From Vitis vinifera (lineage: Eukaryota > Streptophyta > Magnoliopsida > Vitales > Vitaceae), in contig NC_081807.1 of the NCBI RefSeq assembly GCF_030704535.1, positions 3,079,001-3,143,000 on the forward strand: a stretch of 64,000 bases of DNA. Direction: 5' to 3'. Both the position numbers and the translations under genes were made by a program. How positions within the stretch are numbered: the first letter of the stretch is position 1; each line of letters begins with the position of its first letter. This document shows positions 1 through 12,423 of the stretch, one piece after another. Below the pieces are notes generated by a model. That model did no database searches and was not told the origin of the DNA. It was given only the letters and a program-made list of their open reading frames with translations.

Positions 1-230
1 GCAAAGAAAAGTGAAAGAGGTAACATAGTAGTCAAAATGTGGATTTCTTTGATTTTCTTCATTTTCTTGCTAATCAAACAGAGAGTCAGGATTTACTCGG
101 TGCTTTATAGTTTGGGAATGCTATTGCTGGAAGGTTTGAATTGTAGGATTCTCTTTGAACAGCCGTGGAACTATTGCAAGTTTGGATTACCTCTCAGACT
201 AAAAGTTTTGTTGGATTGATGGTCTTTGCT
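1..230. other. window edge, no gene recognised
   Basis: A 60-codon open frame lies on the plus strand at 37-219, but it has no motif I recognise and no clear splice context. It could be UTR or the end of a neighbouring gene outside the window. Nothing firmer can be said. Confidence 0.3.
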
Positions 231-506
231 ATTGCTGAGTTTGGTTCCCAAATGCGAAGGAAAAGGAAAAAAAAAATAGTGAGAAAATTTATTTTCTCAT
301 ATTTATGAGGGAAAATAGTATAGAAAATAAAAATAATTAAAATTAATTAGAAACCTATGCATTTTCTAATTATTTGATCCAATAAACACAATGAGTTTGG
401 AGAAGTATGTTAATATAATTTATTAAATCCAAATCCATTTTTTTTATCTCCTTTTACCTTTTCTTTTCTTCTATTTTCCTTCAAATTTTCCGGGAACCAA
501 ACATAG
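231..506. mobile_element. hAT-like MITE with imperfect terminal inverted repeats
   Basis: The left end reads gagtttggttccca and the right end, reverse complemented, reads ctatgtttggttcccgg. Both continue into matching purine-rich sequence (gaaggaaaa), giving roughly 25-bp imperfect inverted ends around an AT-rich, non-coding core of about 275 bp. This size and layout fit a non-autonomous DNA transposon. No clear target-site duplication is visible, so the exact borders are uncertain by a few bases. Confidence 0.6.
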
Positions 507-1900
507 GGTTAGAGAAAATCTAAGAAAAATAAAAAACAAGATGAATTTATAACAATAAATAATGCAAAAGTGAATTTATTATGATTATTGCAGTTAAATA
601 ATAAATATGAGGGGTAATAAGCGATATAGTAGGGGTACTCTACGAAGGAAAAAGTCTATGAGCTCTTGTTACTTTTTTTTATATAGTATATCAACTCCCC
701 CTATTAGATCCAACATGGAATGCCAATTTCTTTCCCCAGTGGAATGATAAGATTAAATTTGACCAAATTGATTAAATCATTTGTATGGTAGTGTGAGCAC
801 TTATTAGTTATTATTTGATTTGCAGAATGTAGGCATTGATAATTATATGGGATTATAAATTCTAAAAATCGGTAATTGTTGAATAGTTTATTACAACAAC
901 TTATTCAATATATTAACTATTTTTATAAAATATACTTTTAAATTTCCACATAAAATAACTATATGATTAAATATATGGCATATATTGGGTAATTAGATTT
1001 TTTAATCTATATTTTTAAAACACATCTAACTTAAAAAAATGATTCCCAATAATACCTTTTTTGTGTAGAGAAATTTGAGTTTGATATTAGTATACATTTT
1101 TTGAAGAAAAATAAATTTATAAAATTTAAAAATTGGACCAATTCTTTAAAGCCATTAAAATATTTTGAGCTCCTTTATTTGGAGTTAAAAAAATATTTGA
1201 CAAGTTTTAAATTTAAACAAACTTCGTTAAAAGAAATGGCGAAACTAAACTTACTATATAATTATAGTTTTGTAAATAATTATTGATCACAATAGATGAA
1301 AAAAGAAGGCAGTGTCACTGCTGTCTTCTACCTTCCACTCGTTCCAGCTACACCACACTCCCTAGGTCTCCAAACCATCCAACCTTCAAATATTTTTGCC
1401 TAATTGTATGTTTTTCTCCTTCTTGTGATCCTGTGCAAGTAGGTCCCCTCTTTTTCTGTCATTTTCTTTTTCAGGTGTTAAAATATGTGATATGCTGCTG
1501 ATTAAGGTGTGATTTGGAAGTCCTAATTCATTGAAATTGCACTTTTTAATGAATATTGTTTATTTAGGCATGGTTTGTTTTCCTGCGGATGACAGGCCAA
1601 CCAACGGTTTGATGAAGTGTGCATGTGAAACTTAGAAGCTGGTCTATCAGTTTGGATTGTTTTAATGTTCTAAATAATCAAATGCATAGTCTTCCTGACT
1701 CGATTATGTAGATTATCCTTGATTTTTATGCCTGCATCCTTGTTACATTGGTACTTGCACCTAAAGGGAGTTTTTAGTTGCAAACTTTGGATGTTATACT
1801 GGCTGGTTTTCACATCAGAGCCTTAAAATTTGGCATCAAGTTTCAACTCAAATTTTAGCTAAATTTGCTGAATGTATTTCAATTGGCACAGATCAAGGAG
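507..1900. other. intergenic region and 5' flank of the BCCIP gene
   Basis: AT-rich sequence without a recognisable gene. The stretch at about 1300-1500 is pyrimidine-rich and of higher complexity, and could hold the promoter or 5' UTR of the gene starting at 1901. No convincing TATA box or transcription start can be picked by eye. Confidence 0.35.
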
Positions 1901-3728
1901 ATGCCTCGAAAACCAACACGGTGCCGCCCATCACCTAGACCTTTGCCTTTCACCTTTTCCCCATTTTTTCGTACAGTTGCTCAAGTTGCCTCTTATTGCA
2001 AGGCTAATCATCAAATCCATGAATCCAAGTTCCACAAGAAATCACCCCCTAATGCTGCAGGTATCATCATCTTATTAAAATTTTCTTCTATGAACATCCC
2101 CCTATGTTTTCTCCTGTTTTTTCCCTGGTCTCTTGGGGGTTTTTAAGGGAAAGATAAATACTCGACACTTTTTGTACTTCTTTTGCTACCTTATTTCATA
2201 TTTCTCTTTTTATTGTTTTTCATTAAATTTCCTTGTAGTTTATGTGAAATCAAATGTGTACTACCAGGCAATGGAATTATTAATCACACTTTGGAAGAGA
2301 AGAGTGAGCAGTCTGAATATTCAGATGAAGACTGTTCTGAAGTAAGCAAACTTATTAGCAAGATTTAATGTCAATATTATCACATTTATCTGATAAAAAA
2401 ATAAATAAATGATCACATTTATAACAATTGATTGATGAGGTCATTTTTTATTGGGAATTGTTATTTGATTCTTGTCTAAAATTTTGTATTAGTGCTATTA
2501 TTCTCAATTAATCCAGTCTGTTTCTTTTGTTTCATTTTTTTTCTTTTCCTTTTTTTTTTCTTTTTTTTTTTCTGAAGGTGGTTGCCCAAGCCAATTTTGC
2601 CTTCTTTGATCCAAAACCGGATGACTTTCATGGGGTGAAAATCTTGCTGCAGACGTACCTTGACAATAAGCTATGGGATTTGAGTGGGTTTGTAGACTTA
2701 ATATTGGGACAGACAACAGTTGGAACTGTTGTTAAAATAGAGGGTGATGAAGATGATGGAGTCTTCTCTCTTATTACCGCACTTAACTTGGGGAGATACA
2801 AGGCAATGCACTTTAACTCCCAACTATTAATGACTGCTTATCTATTGGTTTGGCTATTATATATTGTTGTCCTTACTTCTGATCTGTCAGCCCTGATTCC
2901 TGGAATAGCCAGCTTACTGGCAATAACATTGTTTTACAGCAGGGTAGGGGAGATGCTGACATCATTTCATTAAACATGCCCATAATTTGATTACTGATTT
3001 GTTTATACCTTTTCACTAATATGGTGCCAGTGCCCCTCTCTTGTGTAATGTGATGCTATATGCCCCTGACTCATGTGCATCATTAGTGCTTTGAGTAAAT
3101 TCTTTTCTTTTCAAAAAATGTGCTGTTGTGTGACCAGTGCACCTTAACAGGTTGGTGCCTGCAACAATTTAAGATGAGCTCACCCATCTTTTGTTGGATC
3201 CCCATTTGAAACGTTTCTGATGTCATAGTCTGTTTTCTTTTTTCTTTTTTTTTTTGGGGTTACCAGGGTCATAAATGTGTTATGGAGCTCAAGGAGTTTC
3301 TGCTAGATGTGGGCCAGGAGAAGGATGTAAAGGATGCATTGAGATTACTCTTGGGAGAAGAGGCACAAAATGTGGGTCTCTTAGTCTCTCAACGTGTGGT
3401 AAATCTTCCTCCCCAGCTTTTGCCACCTCTTTATGATGCCCTCTTTGATGAAATCTCATGGGCTACAGAAGATGAGGTTAGATGAGAACTCTGCTTGTGA
3501 TGGGTGAAGCTTAAGAGATATTCTTAATTTGTTTTTATGCTGGATATGACTTTCACTACAAAACTTATTTTTTCTTTTCTGTGTTTTGAAGCCTACAGAG
3601 GAGCTCAGGAGTTCCTTTTGCTTTAAGTTTTTTCTACTGATTAGTAGAATCTACAAGGTATATGGTTGTAACATTTCCCCTATGCTTTGATACTTATTGC
3701 TTGTCATATGATATGTTGGTTGGCTTTG

Positions 3729-3760
<32 letters not shown>

Positions 3761-5031
3761 TTTCATGGTTGTGAAACTACAGCATAAGAATGCAGGCCAA
3801 AGAAAAGGGACAAGAGTTGACATTGATGAAGCAATAATATATATTAAGCCCGAAGATGAAATCTTTCACAAGGTACCTATTCTTTGATATCTTGATTTGG
3901 ATCATCTCACACTATTTCCTGATTGTTTTCCCAAATGCATTTCAGCTCAGCTCATGGTCCTTCAGTTTTCCTTTGCACACGCAACATGTTACAACTCATG
4001 AGGCAAGTAATAGTATCATCAGTCTATCAGTATTTTTTGTGATTAATGTCGAAGCTTGAATTGATCAATATGAAAGTTTGTAGTTGTCATGATCTGGATT
4101 CCAAGCAACTCAGAACTTAATTAATGATGATCCCAAGTCAAAAGTTTAACCCTAAATGTTATATAATATCCAAGCTCACAGTCAGTTAGGTAGTATGATT
4201 TTTCTTGAGTAGTTTAAAATATAATTTCATTTAAAATTTCTAGACCAAGATTCAACTAAGTAGAGTCTCAATAATTTACAACCTAAACATTAGCAGTTTT
4301 CAAATCCAATATCCACTTGAGGTAATAATAAAAATTTCCACAATAAATTTTAATTTTAAATGCCTTCAAAGATTCCTTACAAAGTAACAAAATATAGTTC
4401 AATCATAGACAACCCTAATAACCAAGTTTGTACATGCTCAAAATTTAATAATAGTGCTTCAAACAACTCCTCCACTTCCTAGGGCATTTTATAATGCTCC
4501 ATAATCCTCCAATGGCTCCTAGGGAGCTACATCTACATCTAAAAAAAGTTTAGGGAAGACCAGGGGGAAGGAGTGAACAAACAATAAATACTCCTACCTA
4601 GTGAAATAAAAAGAAATGAACCCACACATGCATATATAAATAATTCAGTTTAACTTGACATTTAATATGCATATATCTCATCATAACAAAAATGCAAATG
4701 AGAGTAGATACATGTAATGACACAATGTGTTGTTGTTCTTGGGTTCTTTTGAAAGATATGCGTCTATACTAAAATACGATCTCCACTTGGAGTCTTTCGA
4801 GGTTAAATGTTTTTTGTCTTCGACACCAAGCATCTTTCCCCTTTCTTCATTTGCCCTCTACAGGTCTTTTACTTTTTCTCAATTTTTTTAAATTCCTATT
4901 CACACAATTTGTCATTATTATTATTTTCATGCAACCATGATGCAAGTTGACTGTGCAACACCAATATCTCACTATGTAATAATCTAATATTTCAATTTCA
5001 TATCCCAAAGAGTAGTTGTAAAATCAAAATT

Positions 5032-5064
<33 letters not shown>

Positions 5065-6995
5065 TCAACTAACATAAGTTCTACCACTAACAAAATTAGT
5101 TATTGGTTTTGCAGTAACATTATCATCACAAATAAGCCAACCAGACAACAGACAATCACAAATACTAGGCACAAAAAGAAAACAACATGAAAATATTTAG
5201 AATTGGTTTGTAAGAGAACAACAACTATTGTTCCTCCAAAAATATAAAATAACATTTTTGGGAACAAACTACCCTACCTAATATTGAAAATCCAACAAAA
5301 TGCCAACATTTCACAAGAAACATAGCACAATAGACCCTCCAAAATGGTGACCTTTGTGCCGAATGACCCATGGGAGCATTTGTAACTCCCTTACTTTCCT
5401 CTCCTCAAAACTACTACCTTTTTCCTTTTTTCTTTTTCTTTCCTTTTTTTTTTTTTTTTCTTTTTTTGCATTTAAAATCTCTACCATCCATTCCTTATGC
5501 TTTTAATCTTCATCATCCCCACATAAATCTCTAAAACCTTATATAATTGAGTTTATATTTCCATCATTCCAAAAATCCACATATAACCTTAGAGAATTCC
5601 ACTCAATTTGATTTTATTATTATTTTTTTTGATAGATTTAAATCTCTTACCTTTTCTTTATCATTCACCAATCATATATAACCTTATAATTCCACTAGCT
5701 AGAAGTATTATTTTTGTTTTCCTCTTGAGTGCTAGGTAGCTTACAGACTGTTATTAAATCTTACTTAATCTTGAGCATGCACTAACTTGGCTATTATGAT
5801 TGTCCATAATTGAACTCTACTTTGTTACTTTGTAAGGAACCTTGGAAGGCATTTTAAATTAGGATTCATTGTAGAAGTTCTTATTATCACCTTAAGTGGA
5901 TATTGGATGGGATTTACTTATCAAAAAAAAAAAAGTGGATATTGGATGGGAAAACTACTAATGTTTGAGTTGTAAATTATTGAGACTCAACTTAGTTGAA
6001 TCTTGGTCCAGAAATTTTATGTGAAATTATATTTTAAACTGTTCGAAGAAATCAGGTTAACTAGTTGACTGCCTGCCTGATTAATGTATAATCCTAAGGG
6101 TCCTGTGTCCTGGGTCGCCTGCAATCTGGGTCATGACAGAAGTGGATTGGAAATCTACAATTTTTCATGTGTGTGTGTGTGTATAAATTAATTTTTCCTT
6201 TTAATAATTATTTAGTAAACTAAATCCAGGCCTTAACTAAGCCTGAACTATCTGTATGGAAGGTTTGGTGGATTGTAAAATCCATGATTTTTTCATATAT
6301 TTATATATATATATATATATTCTTCTTCATGTTAAAAATTCTCACACATGACATAACAAACAACTGGATATGTTACTGTAATTATTCAGTATTTTTTTTC
6401 TTTGCTTGAAGTCATAGTGTTGCATGTTGATGAGTTCTGTCTGTTGCATGCATACATACTAACTTAATTGACCATAAAGAGTGTAAACCTGGTTCATTTC
6501 TTCTAGGAGAAGTACTTTTAATTTTTGTCCTTGTTCCCAGACCTGCAGTTTCTGTTTACAAGAGGGAGCTAATTAATTGCTATTATAATAATCAAAATAA
6601 AAGTAAAATGAGAGAAAAAGCAGCTGACTCCCAATGGAAGCCCTTTGAAAAAGAAAATGTTGCATTGCAAGTGCTTTTGTAACTATTTTGCTAAGTTTTA
6701 ATTTAGACACCAAAAAAAAAAAGGAACAAAAATAAGGGGAAAAAAGGGTTCCAAACTCCACCAGTTTAACCACCTTCAAGTGTCATATTTCAATTAGATT
6801 TTCTGGTTGATGCTTATGAAGTGTGTTATTAAATGAATGAAGATAACTTGTTTTCTTTTTGCTGATGGGCTCTTTTGGTTGAAACCAATATTGCAGCTAA
6901 GAAATTACCGGTTAATGGGGTTGGTCATGGCAATTGAAGCGGACAAAGTTTCTACATTCCGGAAGGAGTTGCACACTTTGATAGATGAACCCTGA
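1901..6995 (+). CDS. BCCIP: BCCIP/Bcp1 family protein, eight exons
   Basis: Eight exons join in phase: 1901-2060, 2268-2341, 2578-2802, 3267-3476, 3592-3657, 3783-3872, 3946-4002 and 6897-6995. They total 981 nt, encoding 326 aa, which is about the usual length of plant homologues. The protein has a basic N-terminus (MPRKPTR), an acidic serine-rich stretch (SEYSDEDCSE) and then the conserved BCCIP domain (FAFFDPKPDDFHG, VKILLQTYL, DLILGQTTVGTVVK, LMGLVMAIEADK). In other organisms BCCIP/Bcp1 is a nuclear protein: the human one binds BRCA2 and p21, and yeast Bcp1 escorts a ribosomal protein and assists nuclear export. A similar role here is inferred. Introns 3 and 7 appear to use GC donors (2803 and 4003). 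Intron 7 is 2.9 kb and holds a transposon. The frame is intact throughout, so the gene is probably functional. Confidence 0.93.
3734..3760. repeat. (TC)n microsatellite in BCCIP intron 5
   Basis: About 13 uninterrupted TC units lie 22 bp before the exon 6 acceptor. They form an unusually long polypyrimidine tract and a likely length polymorphism. Confidence 0.9.
5033..5064. repeat. (AC)n(AT)n microsatellite
   Basis: A run of about nine AC units is followed directly by about eight AT units, inside the core of the long-inverted-repeat element. Confidence 0.85.
5912..5933. mobile_element. 22-bp retro-insertion ending in TATC plus poly(A)
   Basis: The insert atttacttatc followed by 11 A residues is flanked by exact 17-bp direct repeats (agtggatattggatggg, at 5895-5911 and 5934-5950). 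The other arm of the host inverted repeat has only one copy of this 17-mer and no insert, so it shows the pre-insertion state. This is the hallmark of target-primed reverse transcription of an extremely short LINE or SINE 3' end. Confidence 0.75.
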
Positions 6996-9780
6996 GGCCA
7001 TGAAAAGGTGCACCAATTTGCTAGTGACTTGATCTGTTTTCCTTGTCTGATGTGTATGCAAAAATTTCCAATTTCACCAACATCTCACCTTTATTTGCAG
7101 ATCTAGGTTTCCAATTTTGGTACATCTTCAACCTATTTTTGGGGCTTTACCGGCACAGAGGGTCTGTTTCCAGAAGTGCTCAATTTTGTACGTTTTTTTC
7201 TTAAGTAACCTTTGTAGTGAGTAATTAATTCTATATTTGAATATGGATATGGTAAATGATGTATCAGTTTTTTAAATGGAAATGCATTGTAAAGAATCAC
7301 AGCCTTCGTACAGTCTGTTTTGATCAGTGTCTCTTTTTGAGTTTCATTCTTTTTTTTTTTTTTGATAAGTAAAACAGTTGTTGTATTAAAGAAGGCTGAT
7401 ACTCTATTTTAGCTATACTTGAAAGTTGGTAAGTTTTTCATGTAGTTTCACCACTTCCAAAATTTCCTGTTTTGTTTGTTTCCTTCTCTTCTTACAAGGC
7501 ATGAAAAATAAGCTTCTTATGAATTGTATAGGCATATAAATGTGTAAATGCTTGGTAAAAAACATTATGATCCCTGGCATCTAGAAAATCTATTTTCTTG
7601 GCTTCTTGGTTGATATAGGCATATATATGTATAAATGTGTTGGTTTGTTTCTGCTTTTATGCTTTTTTTGTATTGGGTTTTTTATGTTATGGAAAATTAT
7701 GTTGCTCTTATTTGATATCTGAAATAGTAGGCTAAGTTGAGCTAAGATTGGAATTCTAGTTTCAGTGAATTGGTGAAATTTTACTTTAGATGGGGAGTTG
7801 TTTTAAATAGGCTGGGATTTATTGGGTGGGGCATTCATTATACTTCATGTTCGACCTTAAAAAATTGGATAAAAAGTTGTGTTAGATTATGATTTTAATA
7901 CACACCTCCCTCGTGAATTGTTGCACCAATTAGTAACCCAAGATTCCAGACTTTTATTAAATGATAGAGAGATCCACCAGGGCAAAAATACTATAGATGC
8001 AAGGTATAGAAGGAGATTGAATGCTTTCAAGTCATTTACTGTTGTTGTTTAGTTTCAGATAGGATCTACTGAGTGGCTTGAACAAAACCTTTTGAATTTG
8101 GATTCCAAAGTTGTAGCATACCTTTCTTGTCTGTTCAAAGGCAAGGCTTCTTTGCTGGGGCAACTCCTTAGCTAGATAATCTTCTCATTGAGGTTGCAAA
8201 GAAGGTACTAAAAAATAGCTGTAAAAGTTCACAAAATGGTTGATATTAAATCCTTTTGGGTCTGAATTAATGACAACCTGGTATTTTAGACAATGTCTAA
8301 ATTATGATTTAAAATAAATTCCAGGTCAAGGATCTAAGTGAAAGGGAGAGTGTTGGAGAAAAGATTTTTACAAACAAAATATCTTGAAGGTACAACATGT
8401 GTTTCAGTATTGAAAATTTTTATTAACTATTGGATTTTTTTTTTTCCAGTATGAAAAATCAATTAGGTTTGAATCTGAATGAAACCGCCTAAGTATTCTT
8501 TCTGCCTAAATATGTGTGGTCGGTTGGTCAAGGAAGCTTGGACCATTTCAAGTCAATGAAAACTCAACATGGCCCAAAACCTAGGTGAAACTTGCTGTTA
8601 TTGCATGGTGGTATTCTTGGTCAAAACTGAAAGTTCATGATGAAAAAAGCAAGATTTAAGATCACATAATTATCGTGATATTAAACTGAGAAGAGATGTT
8701 ATAGGCTCTAGAAGAGAGTGATTAAGTAGTACTAAGACATGAAATAGGAGTATCAGACAACTAGTATCCTTTTACCAAGGAAGATCAACTATGGAAGCCA
8801 TTTTATTATAGTAATTAGGCAATTGGTGAAAAGGTTTAGAGACAAGTAAGACCTTCATATACTAATTATGAATTTAAGAAAAAACATGAGAGGGTTCTTA
8901 GAATAGTAACCTGGTGGTGTTTCAAAAATGGAAAAAATGTTATTAGGTTAATTGATAGTGATAAAGAACATAAATAATCATGCAGTAATTAAAGTAATGA
9001 AGAACAATTGGAAATGAGAGACCTATATTTTCAATCATGATAGGTAAAGACGAACTTTTTCTTCAATCTTTTGAATTGCTTATGGTCAAATTTGTTAAGC
9101 ATTTTGAAGAAGGGTCTCCCGGTGTGTTATCTGCTGACAATATGGTCTAGTTTCTTCAAACTAAGTTGGCACAGAAGCCAAAAGTAACCTTCTTTGTTGT
9201 CCTGTGTACAGTGAAGAAGTCTCAACCATGATAGGTAAAGATGGGCTATTTATATGGAATTAAACGTTCAAATCAAGCACTATAGGATTTTTATTTGTAC
9301 TCTTTTCCATTGGACTCACCTACATATTCAAGATGGACCTGTTTCCTTGTTAGACTTTATTGATTGGTTGAGTGTGTGTTAGTGAGAGGGTGTTTTGTGT
9401 GCTCGTTTGAGTTGTTTCTGTTTTTGTTTTAACATCCTTTGTATACCTGCCATGTGCTTGGGGTGTGGCCCCCCACTCTTTGATTGACGTCTTTTATATT
9501 CTCATTTGCCTATATACTCTCTGAATTGGTCTTGGACCAATTTGTTAAGCATTTTGAAGAAGAAGTCTGCTAGTGTGTTGTTTGTTCATAATATTGCCTA
9601 GTTTGATCAAAGTAGCTGGTGTGGAAGCCAGAGAACTTAAGGGTTGTGTATGGAATTTAGTTTTAGGAAAACCAGGGAGAGAAGTGAAGGAATACTATAA
9701 GAGATTATGAAATAATTAAGTTGAGGTATGAAGACATGTAAAAATACCTTCTTTTTTTTTTTTTTTCCCTTGTATAAACT
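6996..9780. other. BCCIP 3' flank and unassigned intergenic sequence
   Basis: The first few hundred bases probably include the BCCIP 3' UTR. A poly(T)-gataagtaaa block at about 7352-7376 is another minus-oriented LINE/SINE tail. I see no gene in the rest, apart from diverged direct repeats at 9.0-9.65 kb. Confidence 0.4.
9031..9645. repeat. imperfect direct repeats of about 100 bp
   Basis: A block beginning aatttgttaagcattttgaagaag occurs at about 9090 and again at about 9538, and each copy continues for about 100 bp through a similar 'gaagccaaaa/gaagccagag' end. A second motif (catgataggtaaaga) occurs at about 9038 and 9228. This suggests an old, partly deleted duplication of a non-coding repeat. 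Confidence 0.55.
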
Positions 9781-9785
9781 GCAGA

Positions 9786-10532
9786 ATGATCCTAGAACCA
9801 CCAAACTGTTAATCACGCTCTAATCACATGGCCATAATTCATCCACCGGATTTAGGTTCCGTTCTCCGTAAAAACTCAAGGACACAGGTATGAGCCTGTA
9901 TAACAGATCCTGTTCAAGTAAAGTCATCCCTGTCACTATATGCAATGGTCTAAAATATCTCCTTTCTTTTGTGTGCTTGTGATCTAGGATTGTATCCAAT
10001 GAGAAGCCTGTACAGAGGTAAACTAGATTAAAGATGTTCTGAAAACTTGATTAATTATCTCTTCTTTTTCAGGTGTCTTTTTCTATCAGTTTATATATTC
10101 AAAACCGGAGCATAATGTGCTGAAAACTTGCCATATTTTGAATAATGTGACTGTGGCTTACAGACCACAAACTAGTTGCATAAGCTTCCTTATTTTCTAT
10201 GAGATTGCAAGCGGTGTCACAAAGTTGACATATCTTGATTACAAGTTGACATAGAGAGACTGTCCTGATTCCTATAAAGAATGTATTGGAGTTCACTCTC
10301 TTTTGTGTTTAGGAATTTTGGGTTTTAACTTTTATGAACACAGCAAGAAACATGAGGTGCAGCAACATCTTGGGAATGATCGAGAAAAAAACTCAAAATC
10401 AGTATATTATTATTGTTATGTTATTTTAATAGGCTATTCTCTTCAGATATCATTATATATGGCTGTCGATATTTTGTTCAAAATCAGTATGGGGCAAATA
10501 GTTCGAAGGTTATGTTTGCTTTCATAAAGTAC

Positions 10533-10570
<38 letters not shown>

Positions 10571-10889
10571 AAAATATTTTTTTTCTTTAACATTGCAATT
10601 CAAGTGCATCTTTAACATTGCAGTGTATTTTTTGATATACAGGCGTTGATAGGTGAATGTTGAAAGGTTTGCTGAGACAGACATTCAAGCCTTTGAGAAT
10701 CTTTCTGCTAGTGGAAGATATCGCTTAGTTGTTCAATTGATGTGGCTTAGCTACCAAAAAGGATATCGTTTAGTTGACAGGCCTACTACTCTCCTACTTT
10801 CATTAAAGTATCATCTTCAATTCATTTTCAACCAACCTGAAGCAGCTGGAATTTCAGTTATAAAAATATCTGGAATTGGCCATTGACGC
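9786..10889 (+). pseudogene. unrecognised coding remnant
   Basis: At 10653-10886 an open frame reads with strongly protein-like composition (ERFAETDIQAFENL, SGRYRLVVQLMWLSYQKGYR, DRPTTLLLSLKYHLQF). It ends in a TGA at 10884-10886 and is preceded by an acceptor-like dinucleotide at about 10641. Upstream, 9823-9891 could be another exon (MAIIHPPDLGSVLRKNSRTQ, then a GT donor). I do not recognise the family. The lack of a continuous frame between the two pieces and stops near the acceptor suggest a decayed or partial gene. It could also be the 3' end of a real gene with exons I have missed. Confidence 0.35.
10537..10568. repeat. (AT)n microsatellite
   Basis: About 16 AT units lie just upstream of the coding remnant. 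Confidence 0.85.
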
Positions 10890-11159
10890 TGGAAACTGAG
10901 TTTGCAAAACTAATGCCATATTATATGCAAAACTATTAACAAAGAGAATGAAAATAAAATTGATTCTGTAAAGTGTTTTACTAGTAGTTATGAAAATGGA
11001 ATGAAGTATATAATTTTTATTATTACGTACACATTTATTATGATTCATTTTTTATTATTATATAAAAAAATAAAATAAAATAAAATCCACATTTATCATT
11101 ATAAAAATAAAAAGACATGTTGAATAAATTTTGGATTTAAAAAACATATATCAATCCAC

Positions 11160-12239
11160 TCTCACATATATCCCGTAGATAGACCAACATTCAACTGTGG
11201 GTGTACATAAACAGCACTCCCAACACAATTTCTCTTGAACTTACTCTCTCGTACACTTTCAAATTTTCAATTTCCTGCTTCTGTCTGGAACTTAGATCGA
11301 GGAGAACTGTGAACTCAAAAAGGCCAGGCAGCTCACGGAGATCTTGTATTAAAGTTATTTTCCTCCAGAAATTGTCATCCTTTTGGAGAGTGGTCTCCAC
11401 CACACTATAGAAAGCATCTGCATGACTGGATTTCATCTGATTCCTCACACTCATGATGTCCATCTTGCTCATTATGAGCTTAACAAAGCATGGGAAGTTT
11501 TCAACTTCAGAAATCTTGGACGAACAAGATTCAAAATATTATATACCTCCTTCACATGGTTCTGATACAGGGGGCCTGATAGTATTGACTTTCCGCGGAG
11601 TTTGGACTTTTTCAAGGCAATAATGAAGCTTCATTTTGATGGTCCTTGGAGTGTGATCTTCATCCAAAATAAGAATCTGCGGGTCTTCAACAGTACTTCT
11701 TGACAGGTAAGTTCTGCCTCAGAAGCTCCATCACCAGAAACAATTGCAGTGAACTGTGTATGTCCTAAAAACAGGATGCTCTTCTCCACCACCCACTGTT
11801 TCAACACATCTAGCTGCTGAGACGGCCTATCTGCCTTTACTGAGTAGAAGTCATACAGTGGAATATCCTCAACTTGCCAAGTCAGAAACTCTTTCTTCCA
11901 TGTTGCCAAAATACTCTTGGGAAGTACAACAAGAGATCTGACTTCAGGATGTTTGGTCAGGAAACTTTGCATGAAACTAATGATCATGAAAGTTTTCCCA
12001 GATCCTGGAGCATTAGCCAGAATGCAACCCCCTGGATCATCTGCTACCAAGTTGCTTACTAGAAAATTGAAGCCCTCCACTTGATGGGGTTTCATTTGCC
12101 TGCCGTGCCTTGGATGAGCGTGGATCACAGTTACACTTGAATCATTTTCAGAAAATCTAAGCCCATCTGAGTGGTCATCAGTTGGTTTTCCATCTTTGGT
12201 ATAGCAATGTTCATGTATGTGACTTTTAGATCTTTTAAC
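11160..12239 (-). pseudogene. ATPase-domain exon of the CHR35-like pseudogene
   Basis: The exon opens at 12239 after a TTATCCAG acceptor. Visible motifs are [12 protein letters not shown], the Walker A region [26 protein letters not shown] and a DEDH box that replaces the usual DEGH. Frameshifts occur just before the DEDH box (about 11690) and before the [13 protein letters not shown] block (about 11585). A third lies near the end, about 11230, where the reading moves to FKRNCVGSAVYVHP. About 20 residues expected between IQDLRE and LPGL are also missing. Motifs IV-VI of the helicase are absent downstream. Confidence 0.85.
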
Positions 12240-12423
12240 CTGGATAAAAAGCAAAATAAAATTAAAGTTGATACGACTTAAAAGGAAAAAATAAACAGGA
12301 AAAGCACAAAAACTTCCAAATCATGAAGGTAACAAAGGAAAAGACCACCAGTTATAACTAAGGAAAGGGCACAGTTGCAGATCTTGCAACTAGGATTTTG
12401 TGGCATCACTCTTAAGGCAACTT

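Larger units (their letters stand above)
4085..6138. mobile_element. 2-kb element with long inverted repeats in BCCIP intron 7
   Basis: Sequence at about 4085-4450 returns as its reverse complement at about 5780-6138. Good anchors are tgtcatga at both outer ends, the block agtttaaaatataatttca, and later ccttacaaagtaacaaa. The arms are roughly 350 bp and clearly diverged. The core has no long open frame, so this looks like a non-autonomous foldback or MULE-type element. A matching 9-bp target duplication was not found by eye. The right arm carries its own short later insertion at 5912-5933. It lies wholly within an intron, so BCCIP coding is unaffected. Confidence 0.7.

Noticed and set aside
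10303..10527. 74-codon plus frame as a gene
   Set aside because: AT-rich, odd composition (YYYCYVILIGYSLQ) and no splice support. Treated as intronic or intergenic.
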